Source: JBMOGA01 sp049318625
Lineage (GTDB): Bacteria; Pseudomonadota; Alphaproteobacteria; Rhizobiales; Hyphomicrobiaceae
Length of the DNA stretch: 15,576 nucleotides
Assembly (NCBI GenBank): GCA_049318625.1
Contig: JBMOGA010000077.1
Location: forward strand, 1 to 15,576
Direction: 5' to 3'
Part shown: one piece after another, positions 1-7,180 of the stretch
Layout of the letters: each line of letters begins with the position of its first letter
Numbering within the stretch: position 1 is the stretch's first letter
The notes under the pieces: model-generated
What the model saw: only the letters and a program-made list of their open reading frames with translations
What the model was told of the DNA's origin: nothing
Database searches by the model: none
Program-made: the position numbers and the translations under genes

Positions 1-870
1 ACGCTGGCGAACGAATTGCCGATCCGCCGCGAGGGCGACAGGGTCTACGGACTGGGCGTCTACGACATGAAGGGCGGTCTGATGATCGCCGTCGCGGCCT
101 ATCTCCGCGCCCGTGCGGCCGGCGCGCGCCGGCCGCTGCCCCTCACGTTCCTGTTCACGCCCGACGAGGAGATCGGCAGCATCCATTCGCGCCCGCTGAT
201 CGAGGCCGAGGCGATGCGCAACAAGCATGTCCTGGTCGCCGAGCCCTGCCGGGAGGGCGGCAAGGTGGTGACCGAGCGCAAGGGCCTCGGCCGGTTCGTC
301 GTGACGGCTCATGGCCGGCCGGCGCACGCGGGCTCCCGCCATCAGGACGGCCGCAGCGCGATCAGGGCCATGGCGCCGATCATCCTCGAGATCGAAGGCT
401 GGACCGACTACGCGCGCGGCATCACCACCAGCGTCGGTCTGGTCTCCGGCGGCACCGGCGTCAACGTTATCCCCGAGTGGTGCACCATCGATGCCGACAT
501 GCGGGTCTGCGACATGGTCGCGGGCGAGGAACTGCAGGCCCGGTTCCGCGCACTGCGGGCATCCGACCCCGACGTCGAGATCACGGTGACGGGCTTCATG
601 CACCGGCCGCCCTTCGTGCACGACGACAAGGTGGAGGGGCTGTTCCGGCGCGCCGCACGGGTCGCCGACCGGATCGGCTATACGCTGGAGCGCGCCGGGC
701 TGGTCGGTGGCGGTTCCGACGGCAATCTCACCGCCGCCAAGGGCGTGCCGACGCTCGACGGCCTCGGCATCGACGGGGCCGGCGCTCACACCCACCAGGA
801 GTACGTGCTGGTCTCCTCGATCCCGCGGCAGGTCCGCCTCATGCAGGGCCTGCTGGAGACCCTCGATTGA
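1..870 (+). CDS. M20 family metallopeptidase, carboxypeptidase G2-like (5' end outside window)
   Basis: The reading frame is open from base 1, so the gene starts upstream of the window; 289 residues are visible. Family-typical metal and catalytic positions can be read: the Asp of YDMKGG (codon at 64), the Glu-Glu pair of PDEEIGS (codons 166 and 169), the Glu of VAEP (241) and the His of AHTHQEYV (787). By family knowledge these match the di-zinc ligands and general base of carboxypeptidase G2/ArgE-type M20 enzymes. The first ligand, in an HxD motif, should lie left of the window. The dimerisation (lid) domain lies between the AEP motif and the C-terminal catalytic part, with a HAGSRHQDGRSA segment typical of the family. 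The enzyme probably hydrolyses an amide or peptide bond, often releasing glutamate or another amino acid; the substrate cannot be read. A hydroxyacid dehydrogenase gene follows after 133 bases on the same strand. Confidence 0.9.
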   Translation, partial: TLANELPIRREGDRVYGLGVYDMKGGLMIAVAAYLRARAAGARRPLPLTFLFTPDEEIGSIHSRPLIEAEAMRNKHVLVAEPCREGGKVVTERKGLGRFVVTAHGRPAHAGSRHQDGRSAIRAMAPIILEIEGWTDYARGITTSVGLVSGGTGVNVIPEWCTIDADMRVCDMVAGEELQARFRALRASDPDVEITVTGFMHRPPFVHDDKVEGLFRRAARVADRIGYTLERAGLVGGGSDGNLTAAKGVPTLDGLGIDGAGAHTHQEYVLVSSIPRQVRLMQGLLETLD

Positions 871-940
871 GCCGACCGCCGCCAGCCGCGCATCCGTCAG
901 ATGGGAGACGATGTGACGGCGCCACCCGCGCGCGCCCGGC

Positions 941-969
941 TGGTGTGCCGGCATCGCGTCCTCTATACG
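941..969 (+). promoter_or_regulatory. Possible sigma-70-type promoter for the hydroxyacid dehydrogenase gene
   Basis: A -10-like TATACG (964-969) stands out in GC-rich surroundings. A poor -35 match, TGGTGT (941-946), lies 17 bases upstream. It sits in the 133-base gap before the gene starting at 1004. The -35 is weak, so this is only a candidate. Confidence 0.22.
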
Positions 970-1003
970 TCACACCTCGGCAAGCCGTTCGGGAGGGCCC
1001 GCA

Positions 1004-1993
1004 ATGACGAAAACCGTCGCGATGTTCGAGACGTCGTACCAGCACATCGGTCCGCGCCTCGATGCTCTCGGTTTGGATATCGAGGTTCAGACGTTCGACA
1101 AGGACGGGCTGTTCCGGATCGGCGGCACCCGGGTCCCCGCCCAGGACGTGGCGGTCGATTACCTGTGGCTGACCGCCCACATCAATCGCGACGGCTTCCG
1201 CGATCGTGCCTTCGAGATCGTGCTCGGATGCAAATCGATCGGCACCCTGCAAACCTTCAATGCCGGCCTCGACCACCCCTTCTACAAGAAGATCTCCGAC
1301 AAGGGCACGCGGATCTGCAACAGCAGCGCGCAGGGCGTCGCCATCGCCGAGTACACGCTGGCGCAGGTCCTCGCCCTCTACCAGCCGATCGAACTCCAGC
1401 GCGATCTGCAGGCGCGCAGGCAATGGCAGAATACGCCGTTTCGTGAGCTCTCCCAATCGAGCTGGCTGATCGTCGGCTTTGGCCCGATCGGCCGCGAACT
1501 CGCCACACGGGTCAAGGCATTCGGCGCCCGCACGGCGGTCGTCCGCCGCACACCCGCGGCCTCCCCGTTGGCCGACGAGGTCGCCACCTTGGCCGATCTC
1601 GGGCGCCTGCTGCCCGCCGCCGACGTCATCGTGCTGGCGTGCTCGCTCAACGCGGCGACCCGCGGCTTCGCAGGCGCGGACTTCTTCTCGGCCGTCAAGA
1701 CGGGCGCGATCCTGGTCAACATCGCCCGCGGTGGCCTGATCGACGACGCGGCCCTGCTCGCCGCCCTCGACCGCGGGCAACTGGCGACCGCCGTGCTGGA
1801 CGTCTTCCATCAGGAGCCGCTGCCGGCCGCCAGCCCCTACTGGTCGCACCCGCAGGTGCGCCTGACGTCCCACACGTCGTTCGCCGGCAGCGGCGTGCAA
1901 TCGCGCTGGGATCAGCTGTTTCTGGACAACGTCGGCCGGTTCGCACGGGGCGAGCCGCTGGCCAACGTGGTCGACCCGGGCGATCTGGCCTAG
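1004..1993 (+). CDS. D-isomer-specific 2-hydroxyacid dehydrogenase
   Basis: This 329-residue protein has the length and layout of NAD(P)-dependent D-2-hydroxyacid dehydrogenases (glyoxylate/hydroxypyruvate reductase or phosphoglycerate dehydrogenase type). The Rossmann loop VGFGPIG is at residues 157-163. The family catalytic triad is readable as Arg242 (NIARGG), Glu271 (HQEPLP) and His290 (TSHTSF). The start is ATG 1004, preceded by a GGGAGG Shine-Dalgarno at about 991-996. The enzyme should interconvert a 2-keto acid and a D-2-hydroxy acid in the cytoplasm; the exact substrate is unknown. The N-terminal substrate domain (about residues 1-100 plus the C-terminal tail) is divergent from phosphoglycerate dehydrogenase, so SerA is unlikely. 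It lies between the M20 hydrolase and the CoA-transferase on the same strand, which fits a catabolic neighbourhood, but a 286-base gap separates it from the latter. Confidence 0.92.
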   Translation: MTKTVAMFETSYQHIGPRLDALGLDIEVQTFDKDGLFRIGGTRVPAQDVAVDYLWLTAHINRDGFRDRAFEIVLGCKSIGTLQTFNAGLDHPFYKKISDKGTRICNSSAQGVAIAEYTLAQVLALYQPIELQRDLQARRQWQNTPFRELSQSSWLIVGFGPIGRELATRVKAFGARTAVVRRTPAASPLADEVATLADLGRLLPAADVIVLACSLNAATRGFAGADFFSAVKTGAILVNIARGGLIDDAALLAALDRGQLATAVLDVFHQEPLPAASPYWSHPQVRLTSHTSFAGSGVQSRWDQLFLDNVGRFARGEPLANVVDPGDLA

Positions 1994-2000
1994 CCGGCAC

Positions 2001-2029
2001 GCGCCCGCCCCGCAGCACCGCGGGGGCGC
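2001..2029 (+). terminator. GC-rich hairpin after the dehydrogenase gene, possible terminator
   Basis: Arms CCCCGC (2008-2013) and GCGGGG (2020-2025) pair around a 6-base loop. They are extended by GCGC (2001-2004) with GCGC (2026-2029) across a 3-base bulge. The hairpin starts 7 bases after the stop codon. No T-run follows, so it is not a classical intrinsic terminator and may act only as an RNA-stabilising or pausing structure. Confidence 0.3.
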
Positions 2030-2197
2030 GACAGAAGCTGGGCCAACACCCCGGCGAAGCTGTGAAAAGCAGAATGAAAACGCGCACGGTGGCCGGTCCC
2101 CGACGCCGCGTGCGGGTCGCCCGGCACACCCGAAACCGACCGGCGCCGCCGAGCCCCACCGCGCGGCGTGCTGCGGCCGAAGCCCAGCCTCCGCGCA

Positions 2198-2219
2198 TTG
2201 ACTTTGTCGACAATCGACA
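2198..2219. promoter_or_regulatory. Candidate operator for the local GntR/FCD regulator, next to a -35-like box
   Basis: The perfect 10-base palindrome TTGTCGACAA lies at 2204-2213. An overlapping inverted repeat, TGTCGA-caa-TCGACA, lies at 2205-2219. A -35-like TTGACT (2198-2203) directly precedes it; no good -10 is visible at 17 bases. FadR/FCD-subfamily GntR regulators commonly bind short palindromes with TTGT/ACAA-like half sites, and such a gene starts at 4270 in the downstream cluster. The link is inferred from position and motif type only. Confidence 0.4.
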
Positions 2220-2279
2220 GCAGTTTGCTGGCAACGGGCACACGCACTGAAGCTTGGCCCAAGGGAGAGACGTCCGCAC

Positions 2280-3464
2280 ATGCCGGCTCCACGGGGCTCG
2301 TCCGCGCTTGCGCGGTTCACGGTGCTGGATCTGACGCGCGTGCGCTCGGGCCCGACCGCCGTTCGTCAGCTCGCCGATTGGGGCGCCAACGTCATCAAGG
2401 TCGAGTTGCCGCCCAGCCTGGACGAGGGCGAGGCGTTGGGCGGGCCGCGCGACGGCTCGGATTTCATGAACCTGCACCGCAACAAGCGGTCGGTGACGCT
2501 GAACCTCAAGTCACCGGAAGGCGCGGCGCTGTTCAAGCGGCTCGCGGCCAAGGCGGACGTGGTCGTCGAGAACTTCAGGCCCGACGTCAAGGATCGCCTC
2601 GGTATCGCCTACGCCGATCTTCGCGCCATCAATCCGCGGATCGTCTATGCCAGCATCTCGGGCTTCGGCCAGGATGGCCCCTACGCCAAGCGGCCGGGCT
2701 TCGACCAGATCGCCCAGGGCATGGGCGGCGTCATGTCGGTCACCGGCCTGCCGGGACAGGGGCCGGTCCGCGCCGGCATTCCGCTCGCGGATCTTTCGGC
2801 CGGCCTGTTCTGCGCCATGGGCATCCTGACGGCGCTGCTCGAGCGGGAAGTGTCCGGCGAGGGCCAGTGGGTGCAGACGTCGCTCCTGCAGGCCCAGGCG
2901 TTCATGCTCGACTTCCAGGCCGCCCGCTATCTGGTCAGCGGCGAGGTCGCCAAGCAGGCCGGCAACAACCACCCGACCAGCATTCCGACCGGCGTGTTCC
3001 GCACCCGCGACGGCTACCTCAACATCGCCACCACCGGACAGGCCATCTGGGAGCGTTGCGTCAACGCGCTCGGCGCCGCCGAATTGGCGACGCGGCCCGA
3101 GTACAAGACGATGGCGCTGCGCTCGAAGAACCGAGATGCGCTCAACGCCGAGCTCGAAGCACTGTTCCTGACGCGCGACACCGGGGCGTGGGTCGAGGCG
3201 CTCAACGCGGCCGGTGTGCCGTGCGGGCCGATCAACGACATCGGCCAGATGTTCGCCGACCCGCAGGTCCGCCATCTCGGCATCGCCGCCAAGGTGGACG
3301 GCGCCGATCTGACCCTGATGGCGCAGCCCGTCACGCTCAGCCGCACCCCGAGCCACCTCGATCGCGCGCCGCCCGACCGCGGCGCCCACAACGACGAGGT
3401 GTTCGCCGAGTTCGGCCTGTCCGCCGACGAGATCGCGGCCCTGCGCGCCGCCGGAACCATCTGA
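2280..3464 (+). CDS. CoA-transferase family III (CaiB/BaiF type)
   Basis: This 394-residue protein has the usual length of class III CoA-transferases. It begins with the characteristic segment from VLDLTRVRSGPTAVRQLADWGA to VIKVE and continues with NKRSVTLNLKSPEG, VVENFRPDV and the SGFGQDGPYAKRPGFD block. The Asp of PLADLSAGLF (residue 171) aligns with the catalytic aspartate (Asp169 of formyl-CoA transferase) that forms the acyl-CoA anhydride intermediate. The enzyme should move CoA between carboxylic acids in the cytoplasm; the acids are not identifiable. The start is ATG 2280, with a purine-rich AAGGGAGAG about 12 bases upstream. It is probably the first gene of a run with the crotonase-like gene, whose Shine-Dalgarno overlaps this stop codon, the GntR regulator and the ABC ATPase. 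Together these suggest import and CoA activation of an organic acid. Confidence 0.93.
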   Translation: MPAPRGSSALARFTVLDLTRVRSGPTAVRQLADWGANVIKVELPPSLDEGEALGGPRDGSDFMNLHRNKRSVTLNLKSPEGAALFKRLAAKADVVVENFRPDVKDRLGIAYADLRAINPRIVYASISGFGQDGPYAKRPGFDQIAQGMGGVMSVTGLPGQGPVRAGIPLADLSAGLFCAMGILTALLEREVSGEGQWVQTSLLQAQAFMLDFQAARYLVSGEVAKQAGNNHPTSIPTGVFRTRDGYLNIATTGQAIWERCVNALGAAELATRPEYKTMALRSKNRDALNAELEALFLTRDTGAWVEALNAAGVPCGPINDIGQMFADPQVRHLGIAAKVDGADLTLMAQPVTLSRTPSHLDRAPPDRGAHNDEVFAEFGLSADEIAALRAAGTI

Positions 3465-3478
3465 AGGAGACGAGGCAC

Positions 3479-4264
3479 ATGACCGACAAGATGCTGGCGA
3501 CGAGGGATGGCAAGGTCGGCCTCATGACCTTCAACAATCCCGAAAAGCACAATGCCGTGTCGTTCGAGATGTGGGAGGCCGCCGAAAAGATCCTCGACGG
3601 GTTCGAGAACGACCCTGCGGTGCGCGTGGTCGTGCTGACGGGGGCCGGTGGCAAGGCGTTCGTCTCCGGCGCCGACATCTCCAAGTTCGAGAGCGAGCGC
3701 GCGTCGGAACAGGCCGTGCAGCGCTACAACGCGCTCGTCGAGAAGGTCTATTCCCGCATCTACCAGTTCCCCAAGCCGACGATCGCGATGATCCGCGGCT
3801 ACTGCATCGGTGGCGGCCTCAACCTCGCCATCTGCTGCGACATGCGCTTCGCCACCGAGGCCTCGAAGTTTGCCCTGCCGGCCGCCAAGCTCGGTCTCGG
3901 ATACGGCTACAACGGCCTGCGCCGCTACATCGAGACGATCGGCCCGGTCGCGACCAAGGAGATCTTCTACACCGCCCGCCAGTTCACGACCACGGAGGCG
4001 CGGCGCTGGGGCATGGTCAACGAGGTCGTCGCCGACGACAAGCTCGAGGCAACCGTGATGGATATCGCCAACACCATCGCCGACAACGCGCCGATGACCA
4101 TCGCAACCATCAAGCGCAGCACGGTCGAGATCCTCAAGGACGCCGAAAAGCAGGACATCGCCGCCTGCAATGCGATGGTGGCCGCCTGCTTCGCCAGCAA
4201 CGATTACCGCGAGGGCCGCAAGGCTTTCCTCGAGAAGCGCAAGCCGAATTTCTCCGGGAGCTGA
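3479..4264 (+). CDS. Enoyl-CoA hydratase/isomerase (crotonase) family protein lacking both standard catalytic Glu
   Basis: This 261-residue protein has normal crotonase length. The CoA oxyanion-hole segments are present: SGADIS (Gly64-Ala65-Asp66) and YCIGGGLNLAI (about 107-117). The crotonase fold should act on an acyl-CoA in the cytoplasm. The two glutamates that add or remove water in classical hydratases (rat Glu144 and Glu164) align with Asn115 (in GGGLNLA) and Ala135 (in FALPAAK). Classical hydration is therefore doubtful; isomerase, decarboxylase, hydrolase or other crotonase chemistry is possible. The start is ATG 3479, with AAGGAG at 3464-3469 overlapping the CoA-transferase stop, so translation of the two is probably coupled. 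The open frame continues far upstream inside the CoA-transferase gene, but that part is a shadow. The GntR regulator starts 5 bases after this stop. Confidence 0.9.
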   Translation: MTDKMLATRDGKVGLMTFNNPEKHNAVSFEMWEAAEKILDGFENDPAVRVVVLTGAGGKAFVSGADISKFESERASEQAVQRYNALVEKVYSRIYQFPKPTIAMIRGYCIGGGLNLAICCDMRFATEASKFALPAAKLGLGYGYNGLRRYIETIGPVATKEIFYTARQFTTTEARRWGMVNEVVADDKLEATVMDIANTIADNAPMTIATIKRSTVEILKDAEKQDIAACNAMVAACFASNDYREGRKAFLEKRKPNFSGS

Positions 4265-4269
4265 GCGCA

Positions 4270-4962
4270 ATGATCGACGCGCCGGCCGCGATCACGCTGG
4301 TCCGCACGGCATCGCTGTCGAGCCTCGTCGAGGCCGAGGTCATGCGGCTCATACTGGCTGGCGATCTGGCGGCCGGACAGCAGATCAAGGAAGCGGCCAT
4401 TGCAGGCCGTCTCGGGGTCGGCCGCTCGTCCGTTCGCGAGGCGCTGCGCGCGCTGGAAGCGGCAGGACTGGTGCGGATCGAGAAGAACCGCGGGGCATTC
4501 GTCCGCATCGTCTCCGAGGTCGAGGCGCAGGAGCTTTATGTCGTCCGTGAGCAGTTGGAAGGATTGGCCGGCAGTCTGCTCGCTCGCCGCATCGAAGATC
4601 GGGAAATCGCCGAGTTGAAGTCCTATGTCGACGAGCTCGACGGTTATCTCGATCCGGACCGGTTCCAGCAATATTTCCCGCTGAACCTGAAGTTCCACCG
4701 CCGGATCTTCGAGATGGCGGGCAACGGCCGCCTGCTCGGCATGTACCAGCGGTTGATCAACGAGCTGCATACGGTGCGCCGCAACGGACTTCTGAGCGGC
4801 GGCGGCCTGGCGGTCTCGAATATCGAGCATCGGCGCATCGTCGACGCGCTCGCCGCCCGCGATCCGCAGGCGGCGTCGGCCGCGCTGCGCGCGCACGTGG
4901 TCGCCGGCGGCCGGCGGCGGAGCGCACCGCCGGTCGACGCGCGCGGCGCGGAGGTCGCATGA
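4270..4962 (+). CDS. GntR family transcriptional regulator, FCD (FadR) subfamily
   Basis: This 230-residue protein has an N-terminal winged helix (about residues 15-80) with the GntR signature IKEAAIAGRLGVGRSSVREAL and LEAAGLVRIEKNRGAFV. An all-helical FCD ligand-binding domain follows (about 90-215). FCD proteins usually bind a metal through an Asp and three His. Here His143 (NLKFHRRI), His187 (NIEHRRI) and His209 (LRAHV) are visible, while the usual Asp position holds Asn139. Family members sense organic acids or acyl-CoA-related ligands and mostly repress adjacent catabolic genes. The start is ATG 4270 with GGGAG at 4256-4260. It follows the crotonase-like gene by 5 bases and its stop overlaps the next start (ATGA at 4959-4962). 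It probably controls this cluster, perhaps through the palindrome at 2204-2219 (inferred). Confidence 0.92.
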   Translation: MIDAPAAITLVRTASLSSLVEAEVMRLILAGDLAAGQQIKEAAIAGRLGVGRSSVREALRALEAAGLVRIEKNRGAFVRIVSEVEAQELYVVREQLEGLAGSLLARRIEDREIAELKSYVDELDGYLDPDRFQQYFPLNLKFHRRIFEMAGNGRLLGMYQRLINELHTVRRNGLLSGGGLAVSNIEHRRIVDALAARDPQAASAALRAHVVAGGRRRSAPPVDARGAEVA

Positions 4963-5756
4963 CCCACCTTTCGCTCGAGCGGCTGACCAAGGCCTACGGC
5001 GGCTACAATGCGGTCGACGCCATCGACCTGTCGGTGGCGCGCGGCCAACTCGTCTGCCTGCTCGGCCCGTCGGGCTGCGGCAAGACGACGACGTTGCGGC
5101 TGATCGCCGGGTTCGTGGATCCGACCGCAGGCGCGATCCGGGTCGGCACACGCATCCTCTCGCAGCCGGGCGCCAGTGTGCCCCCCGAGCGACGCGGCAT
5201 GTCGATGATCTTCCAGTCGTATGCGCTGTGGCCGCACATGACGATCTTCGACAATGTCGCCTACGGATTGAATCTGCGCAAGCTCGACCGTGCCGACATT
5301 GCCGCGCGGGTCGGCCGGATGCTCGGCGCTGTCAAGCTCGACCATCTGGCTGGGCGCTATCCGGGGGAGTTGTCGGGCGGCCAGCAGCAGCGCGTGGCCC
5401 TGGCGCGCGCACTTGTCGTCGAGCCCGAGATCCTGCTGCTCGACGAGCCGCTGTCCAATCTCGACGCCGCGCTCCGCGAGGAGATGCGCTTCGAGGTGCG
5501 CCGGCTGCACGACGAGTTCCGGTACACAACGGTGTACGTCACGCACGACCAGGCCGAGGCGATGACGACATCCGGCTGGACATCGTCGTCAACAACGCGG
5601 CCGTCCGCGGCGAGAAACCTTTCGAAAGCCTCGACTACGCGACCTGGCGCAATGTACTGGCGATCTGCCTCGACGGCGCGTTCAACTGCTGCCAAGCGGC
5701 CTTGCCGGCCCTCAAGGCGAGCGGCGCCGGCACCATCGTCAACATCGGTGGACTGA
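4959..5756 (+). pseudogene. ABC transporter ATPase (PotA/FbpC/MalK type), truncated and fused out of frame to an SDR remnant
   Basis: The first about 203 residues are a clean importer ATPase. Walker A GPSGCGKTT starts at residue 36, the Q-loop is MIFQSYALWPHMT, the signature LSGGQQQ starts at 138, Walker B LLLDEP has Asp162-Glu163, and the H-loop His is at 196 in VTHDQAEAM. Right after Met202 (about base 5564) homology stops and the frame runs through low-complexity Ser/Thr/Arg residues to a stop at 5754-5756. A different frame becomes coding for an SDR from about 5565. Family members normally continue about 130-160 residues with a regulatory TOBE-type domain, absent here. The start ATG overlaps the GntR stop, with GGAGG at 4950-4954. 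The NBD core could still fold, but no intact partner permease is in the window. I infer an internal deletion; an assembly or cloning artefact is the alternative. Confidence 0.85.
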
Positions 5757-6079
5757 CCGCCCACACCGGCGCCAAAGAGCGCGCCCACGTCGTCACCGCC
5801 AAGGCCGGTCTCGTGGGTCTGACCCGCGCGCTGGCCCACGACCTCGCGCCGTTCGCCATCACCGTCAACAACGTCGCGCCGGGCATGATGGACACCACGC
5901 GTGGCGCATCGGCGGGCCACCAGCAGCCCCGCCACCACGCCACCCAGCAGACCCTGGTCGGCCGGCGCGGACGGCCCGACGAGATCGCAACGTCCGTGCG
6001 CTGGCTGGCGGGGCCCGGCGGACGCTTCGTGACCGGACAGATCATCCACGTCAACGGAGGCGTCTACCTCGGCGGCTGA
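5565..6079 (+). pseudogene. Short-chain dehydrogenase/reductase, 5' truncated remnant
   Basis: In the frame ending at the TGA 6077-6079, about 170 residues read as the C-terminal two thirds of an SDR. They include LDIVVNNAAVR (the NNAA motif), FESLDYATWRNV, TIVNIGG, a TAKAGLVGLTRALA helix, ITVNNVAPGM and the terminal FVTGQIIHVNGG. The N-terminal TGxxxGxG dinucleotide-binding segment, about 75-80 residues, is missing. Upstream the same DNA codes for the ABC ATPase in another frame. No start codon with a ribosome site precedes the conserved part in this frame, so it is unlikely to be translated except through a -1 shift from the ATPase frame; I see no obvious slippery site. The usual catalytic Tyr-x3-Lys reads Val-x3-Lys (Val codon 5789, Lys codon 5801), and the usual Ser position is Gly. 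This may be a feature of its subfamily and not decay. Confidence 0.85.
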
Positions 6080-6104
6080 ACCCGGCGTGGCGCGCCGCAC
6101 AAAC

Positions 6105-6134
6105 AAAAAAGGCACCGCGGCTGGCCGCGATGCC
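6105..6134 (-). terminator. Intrinsic terminator of the metallo-hydrolase gene
   Basis: On the minus strand, GGCATCGCGG (6134-6125) pairs with CCGCGGTGCC (6120-6111) around the 4-base loop CCAG. This gives a 10-pair stem with one G-T pair, followed by six T (6110-6105). It lies about 50 bases beyond the stop of the minus-strand gene ending at 6185. On the plus strand no T-run follows, so it acts in one direction only. Confidence 0.88.
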
Positions 6135-6184
6135 TCCTCAGGCGCGAGGTCGGGCGGGCGCGTCGCGCCGGCCCGGGTCCCCGA

Positions 6185-7180
6185 TCAGGTGGCGCTCACC
6201 GGCACCAGCGCATAACCGTTGCCGTCCTTCTGCAGCGTGCCGGCGCCCGGCATGCCCCAGTGGTAACCGGTGACGATCGCCTTGTCCTGCACGGCGCGCT
6301 CGAACAGGGCCCGGCGGTTCTTCTCGGCCAGCGCCGCGTCCTGATCGAACGCCGCGTGCCAACCGGGGTTCTTGACGAACAGCGCCGGGATGTTGGTCAG
6401 ATCGCCCGAGATGATGAGCTGGCTGGAGCCCGAGCCGAGCAGGTAGGACGTGTGGCCGGGCGTGTGGCCGTTGGTGTTGATCGCACGGACGCCGGCGACA
6501 GCATCCTTGCCCTCGGCAAGCGGCTTGATGTTCTTCCAGGTCGGCAGCGTCGCCTGGATGCGCTTGGCCAGTCCCTGGCGCGCCTCGGGCAGCTTGGCGA
6601 TCAGGTCGGCCGCGGTCCAGTAGTTGTACTCGGCCTCCGGCACGACGATTTCGGCGTTCGGGTACACCTGGGCGTTGGTGTCCTTGGCCATCATTCCGAA
6701 GATGTGGTCGCCGTGGAAGTGCGTCACGACGATGGTCGAGATCTTCGCCGCGTCGATGCCGGCGTTGGCGAGGTTGGCTTTGGCCAGCAGGCCTGCCTTC
6801 GGTCCGCCGGTCTGGCCGCCGCCGGTGCCTGAGTCGAACATGATGATCTTGCCACCCATCTCGACGAAGGTGACGGTGAAGGGGATCGGCACCAGTTCGT
6901 CACCCATTCCGGCGGCCTTCAGCGCGGCTTTGGTGTCGTCGAGCGAGGCGTTCTTGATGAAGCCCGCATCGTGCGCCTTCTCCCACACGCCGTCGAACAC
7001 GGTCGTTACCGTGATTTCGCCGACCTTGAACTTGGCGAAGCCCTTGTTCATGAGCGCCGCACTCGATCCCGCGGATTGGGCATGAGCTGTCGAAAAGATT
7101 TCCAACGGCCCATCGAGACCGAAAGCGGCGCCGGCCGCGGCTGCTGAAACGACGAAACCGCGCCTTGAAATGGTGGTCAT
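6185..7180 (-). CDS. Tat-exported metallo-beta-lactamase-fold hydrolase
   Basis: This 331-residue protein starts with a twin-arginine signal (SRRGFVVSAAAAGAAFG, cleavage probably after AHA, about residue 34), so it should be folded before export to the periplasm. The MBL signature HFHGDH is at residues 154-159 (His154, His156, Asp158, His159). NGHTPGHTSYL provides a further metal His, IISGDLTN the bridging Asp, and GYHWGMPG (His307) the last His. The layout resembles the large COG0491 group that includes methyl parathion hydrolase and lactonase-like enzymes; the substrate cannot be told from sequence. The start is the ATG at 7178-7180, with AGGGAA upstream on the minus strand. It appears to be a single-gene unit ended by the terminator at 6105-6134. 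The two genes next to it on the right are transcribed divergently and concern other functions. Confidence 0.93.
   Translation of the reverse strand: MTTISRRGFVVSAAAAGAAFGLDGPLEIFSTAHAQSAGSSAALMNKGFAKFKVGEITVTTVFDGVWEKAHDAGFIKNASLDDTKAALKAAGMGDELVPIPFTVTFVEMGGKIIMFDSGTGGGQTGGPKAGLLAKANLANAGIDAAKISTIVVTHFHGDHIFGMMAKDTNAQVYPNAEIVVPEAEYNYWTAADLIAKLPEARQGLAKRIQATLPTWKNIKPLAEGKDAVAGVRAINTNGHTPGHTSYLLGSGSSQLIISGDLTNIPALFVKNPGWHAAFDQDAALAEKNRRALFERAVQDKAIVTGYHWGMPGAGTLQKDGNGYALVPVSAT

Noticed and set aside
839..2320. Long minus-strand open frame (493 codons) opposite the hydroxyacid dehydrogenase
   Set aside because: It lies antisense to a clear enzyme gene, its residues are biased to Arg/Gly/Ala/Val without family pattern, and it is explained by GC-rich codon use on the other strand.
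2511..3389. Minus-strand open frame of 292 codons opposite the CoA-transferase
   Set aside because: Antisense shadow with the same repetitive Arg/Gly/Val/Leu composition and no motif.
2168..3478. Upstream extension of the crotonase-like frame through the CoA-transferase gene
   Set aside because: The residues are out-of-frame translation of the CoA-transferase; the crotonase homology and the Shine-Dalgarno place the start at 3479.
3014..4270. Minus-strand open frame of 418 codons opposite the CoA-transferase and crotonase genes
   Set aside because: Antisense shadow: the complementary frame of two real genes, without recognisable domains or a ribosome site.
5540..5610. Programmed -1 frameshift joining the ABC ATPase and the SDR into one protein
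   Set aside because: The frame relation would allow it, but no slippery heptamer or downstream stem is apparent. The SDR lacks its cofactor-binding half and the ATPase its C-terminal domain, which fits deletion better.
6105..6134. Could the hairpin also terminate the plus-strand SDR remnant?
   Set aside because: On the plus strand the stem is followed by TCCTCAGG with no T-run, so it works only for minus-strand transcripts.
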